Below are positions 6,762 through 7,566 of a DNA stretch of 7,566 nucleotides, in pieces. A model generated the notes under the pieces. That model saw only the letters and a list, made by a program, of their open reading frames with translations. It searched no databases and was not told where the DNA came from. Positions within the stretch are counted from its first letter, which is position 1. Each line of letters opens with the position of its first letter. Origin of the DNA: Chlamydia trachomatis (GTDB taxonomy: Bacteria; Chlamydiota; Chlamydiia; Chlamydiales; 2-12-FULL-49-11); assembly GCA_945877885.1 (NCBI GenBank), contig CAMCSI010000064.1, positions 1-7,566 of the forward strand. Direction: 5' to 3'. The position numbers and the translations under genes were made by a program.

Positions 6762-6777
6762 ACACTACATCTTGTAT
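6762..6777. promoter_or_regulatory. NrdR box 2 (downstream operator of nrdA)
   Basis: ACACTACATCTTGTAT matches 13 of the 16 positions of the general NrdR box consensus ACACWATATATWGTGT, including both conserved half-sites (ACACTA and TTGT). It is separated from box 1 by 16 bases, giving a 32-base centre-to-centre distance, about three helical turns. That is the spacing usual for cooperative NrdR binding. Confidence 0.75.
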
Positions 6778-6811
6778 TCAAAAGAAAGAAGAACACTACT
6801 AGAGGGGTATT

Positions 6812-7566
6812 ATGAAAAAGGATAAAGAGACGATAACTAAGGCAAAAGAAGATACAAACGAAGCTCTTCTTTTAAGCTCGATGAAAAAGTTACATCCAAA
6901 TAAAAAACCATCCATAAATGCTTTAACAATTGTAAAGCGAAATGGAAGTATTCTACCTTTTAATAGAGATAGAATAGAAAATGCTCTTTGCGCTGCGTTT
7001 TGCGACACAAAAAAGCTTCCAAAAGATCAATCTCTACCGATCGGGATAAAAAACACCATCACAAGACTTACAACCATTGTTGAGGATAAATCTAAGCATT
7101 TAGGGGAAAAAGGGGTTACTTTAACGGTTGAAGGGATTCAAGATTTGGTAGAAATTACCCTTATGAAAAACGATTATCATGATGTAGCTCGTGACTATAT
7201 CCTCTATAGGGATAAAAAAAGAGCCGAAAGATCTCCTGAACGTAAGTTAATTACGATTTTAAGTGCCGATGGAATTACCAAAAGACGCTTTAATCCTATG
7301 AAAATCTCCTCTTCCATAGAAAGTCTTTTTAGAAATCATCACAGCATCGATGGTCAACCAGAGTCTACAATGGTCGATTCTATTAATGAAATCACCTCTA
7401 TGATTGCCTCTACCATTCTTGCTTTGGAAGTAGAGACCATCACAAGAGAGGCGCTTGAGGAAATCACAGAAAACGTTTTAATGGAACTTGGTTTCTTTGA
7501 AGAGGCAAAAAGATATATTCGATCAAGAAATGAAATTAAGGAGGAAAGTACAGCCACTATTTCTGG
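6812..7566 (+). CDS. nrdA: Ribonucleoside-diphosphate reductase alpha subunit, N-terminal part (runs off the window)
   Basis: Only the first 251 codons are present; no stop occurs before the window edge. After a charged, basic leader (1-36) there are two consecutive ATP-cone domains. The first covers about 38-140 (LTIVKRNGSILPFNRDRIENAL at its start, YILYRDKKRAE at its end). The second covers about 145-245 (LITILSADGITKRRFNPMKISSSI, ending AKRYIRSRNEI). ATP cones are allosteric sites that sense the dATP/ATP ratio and switch class I ribonucleotide reductase off or on. The catalytic barrel, with its cysteines, lies beyond the edge. Chlamydial NrdA is known to be unusually long because of N-terminal ATP-cone repeats, which fits. 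The start is supported by AGAGGGG (6801-6807) just upstream of the ATG. Paired NrdR boxes upstream predict repression by NrdR. nrdB is expected downstream. Confidence 0.92.
   Translation, partial: MKKDKETITKAKEDTNEALLLSSMKKLHPNKKPSINALTIVKRNGSILPFNRDRIENALCAAFCDTKKLPKDQSLPIGIKNTITRLTTIVEDKSKHLGEKGVTLTVEGIQDLVEITLMKNDYHDVARDYILYRDKKRAERSPERKLITILSADGITKRRFNPMKISSSIESLFRNHHSIDGQPESTMVDSINEITSMIASTILALEVETITREALEEITENVLMELGFFEEAKRYIRSRNEIKEESTATIS

Noticed and set aside
6799..7557. Leftward frames 6799-7008 and 7354-7557 opposite nrdA
   Set aside because: The opposite strand encodes clear ATP-cone domains with a ribosome site and promoter, so these are shadows.

Overview
The window most likely comes from an environmental (Chlamydia-like) member of the order Chlamydiales. 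It is AT-rich. An rmuC gene, a pssA gene and the 5' end of a long multi-ATP-cone nrdA lie in the same relative order as the RmuC, PssA, NrdA genes I recall from Chlamydia trachomatis (CT825-CT826-CT827). The genes around these three (a tandem SH3 exported protein, a kinase-fold protein with a signal peptide and a large unrecognised protein) suggest a Simkaniaceae/Rhabdochlamydiaceae-type or related genome rather than Chlamydia itself. The family-level placement is inference from memory of synteny, not from a search.

Layout from left to right. A rightward gene (7-1215) encodes an exported protein with two SH3b domains and an OB-like C-terminus, and ends at a strong intrinsic terminator (1244-1276). 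A 429-base convergent gap follows. It contains a 214-base element with 42-base inverted-repeat arms (1340-1553) and then a small hairpin. Leftward rmuC (1645-2901) and a rightward gene for an exported kinase-like protein (3022-4056) diverge from a 120-base spacer. The kinase gene converges with leftward pssA (4174-4953), and their 117-base gap holds a 40-base palindrome that shares both outer ends with the 214-base element. pssA diverges from a 549-residue unrecognised gene (5035-6684), which is followed by nrdA (6812 to the window edge, 3' end missing).

The best regulatory signal is upstream of nrdA. Two 16-base NrdR-box sequences sit 32 bases apart centre to centre, and the upstream one covers the likely -10 region. 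This is the standard layout for dATP/ATP-sensed repression of ribonucleotide reductase by NrdR.

Functionally the window is mostly housekeeping: phosphatidylserine synthesis (PssA), deoxynucleotide synthesis (NrdA) and a genome-maintenance nuclease-fold protein (RmuC). Lineage-specific genes of unknown role are interspersed. I do not see a defence system, mobile element with a transposase, CRISPR array, or tRNA/rRNA gene. The least explained items are the two-copy palindromic repeat family, the kinase fold behind a signal peptide, and the 549-residue protein.
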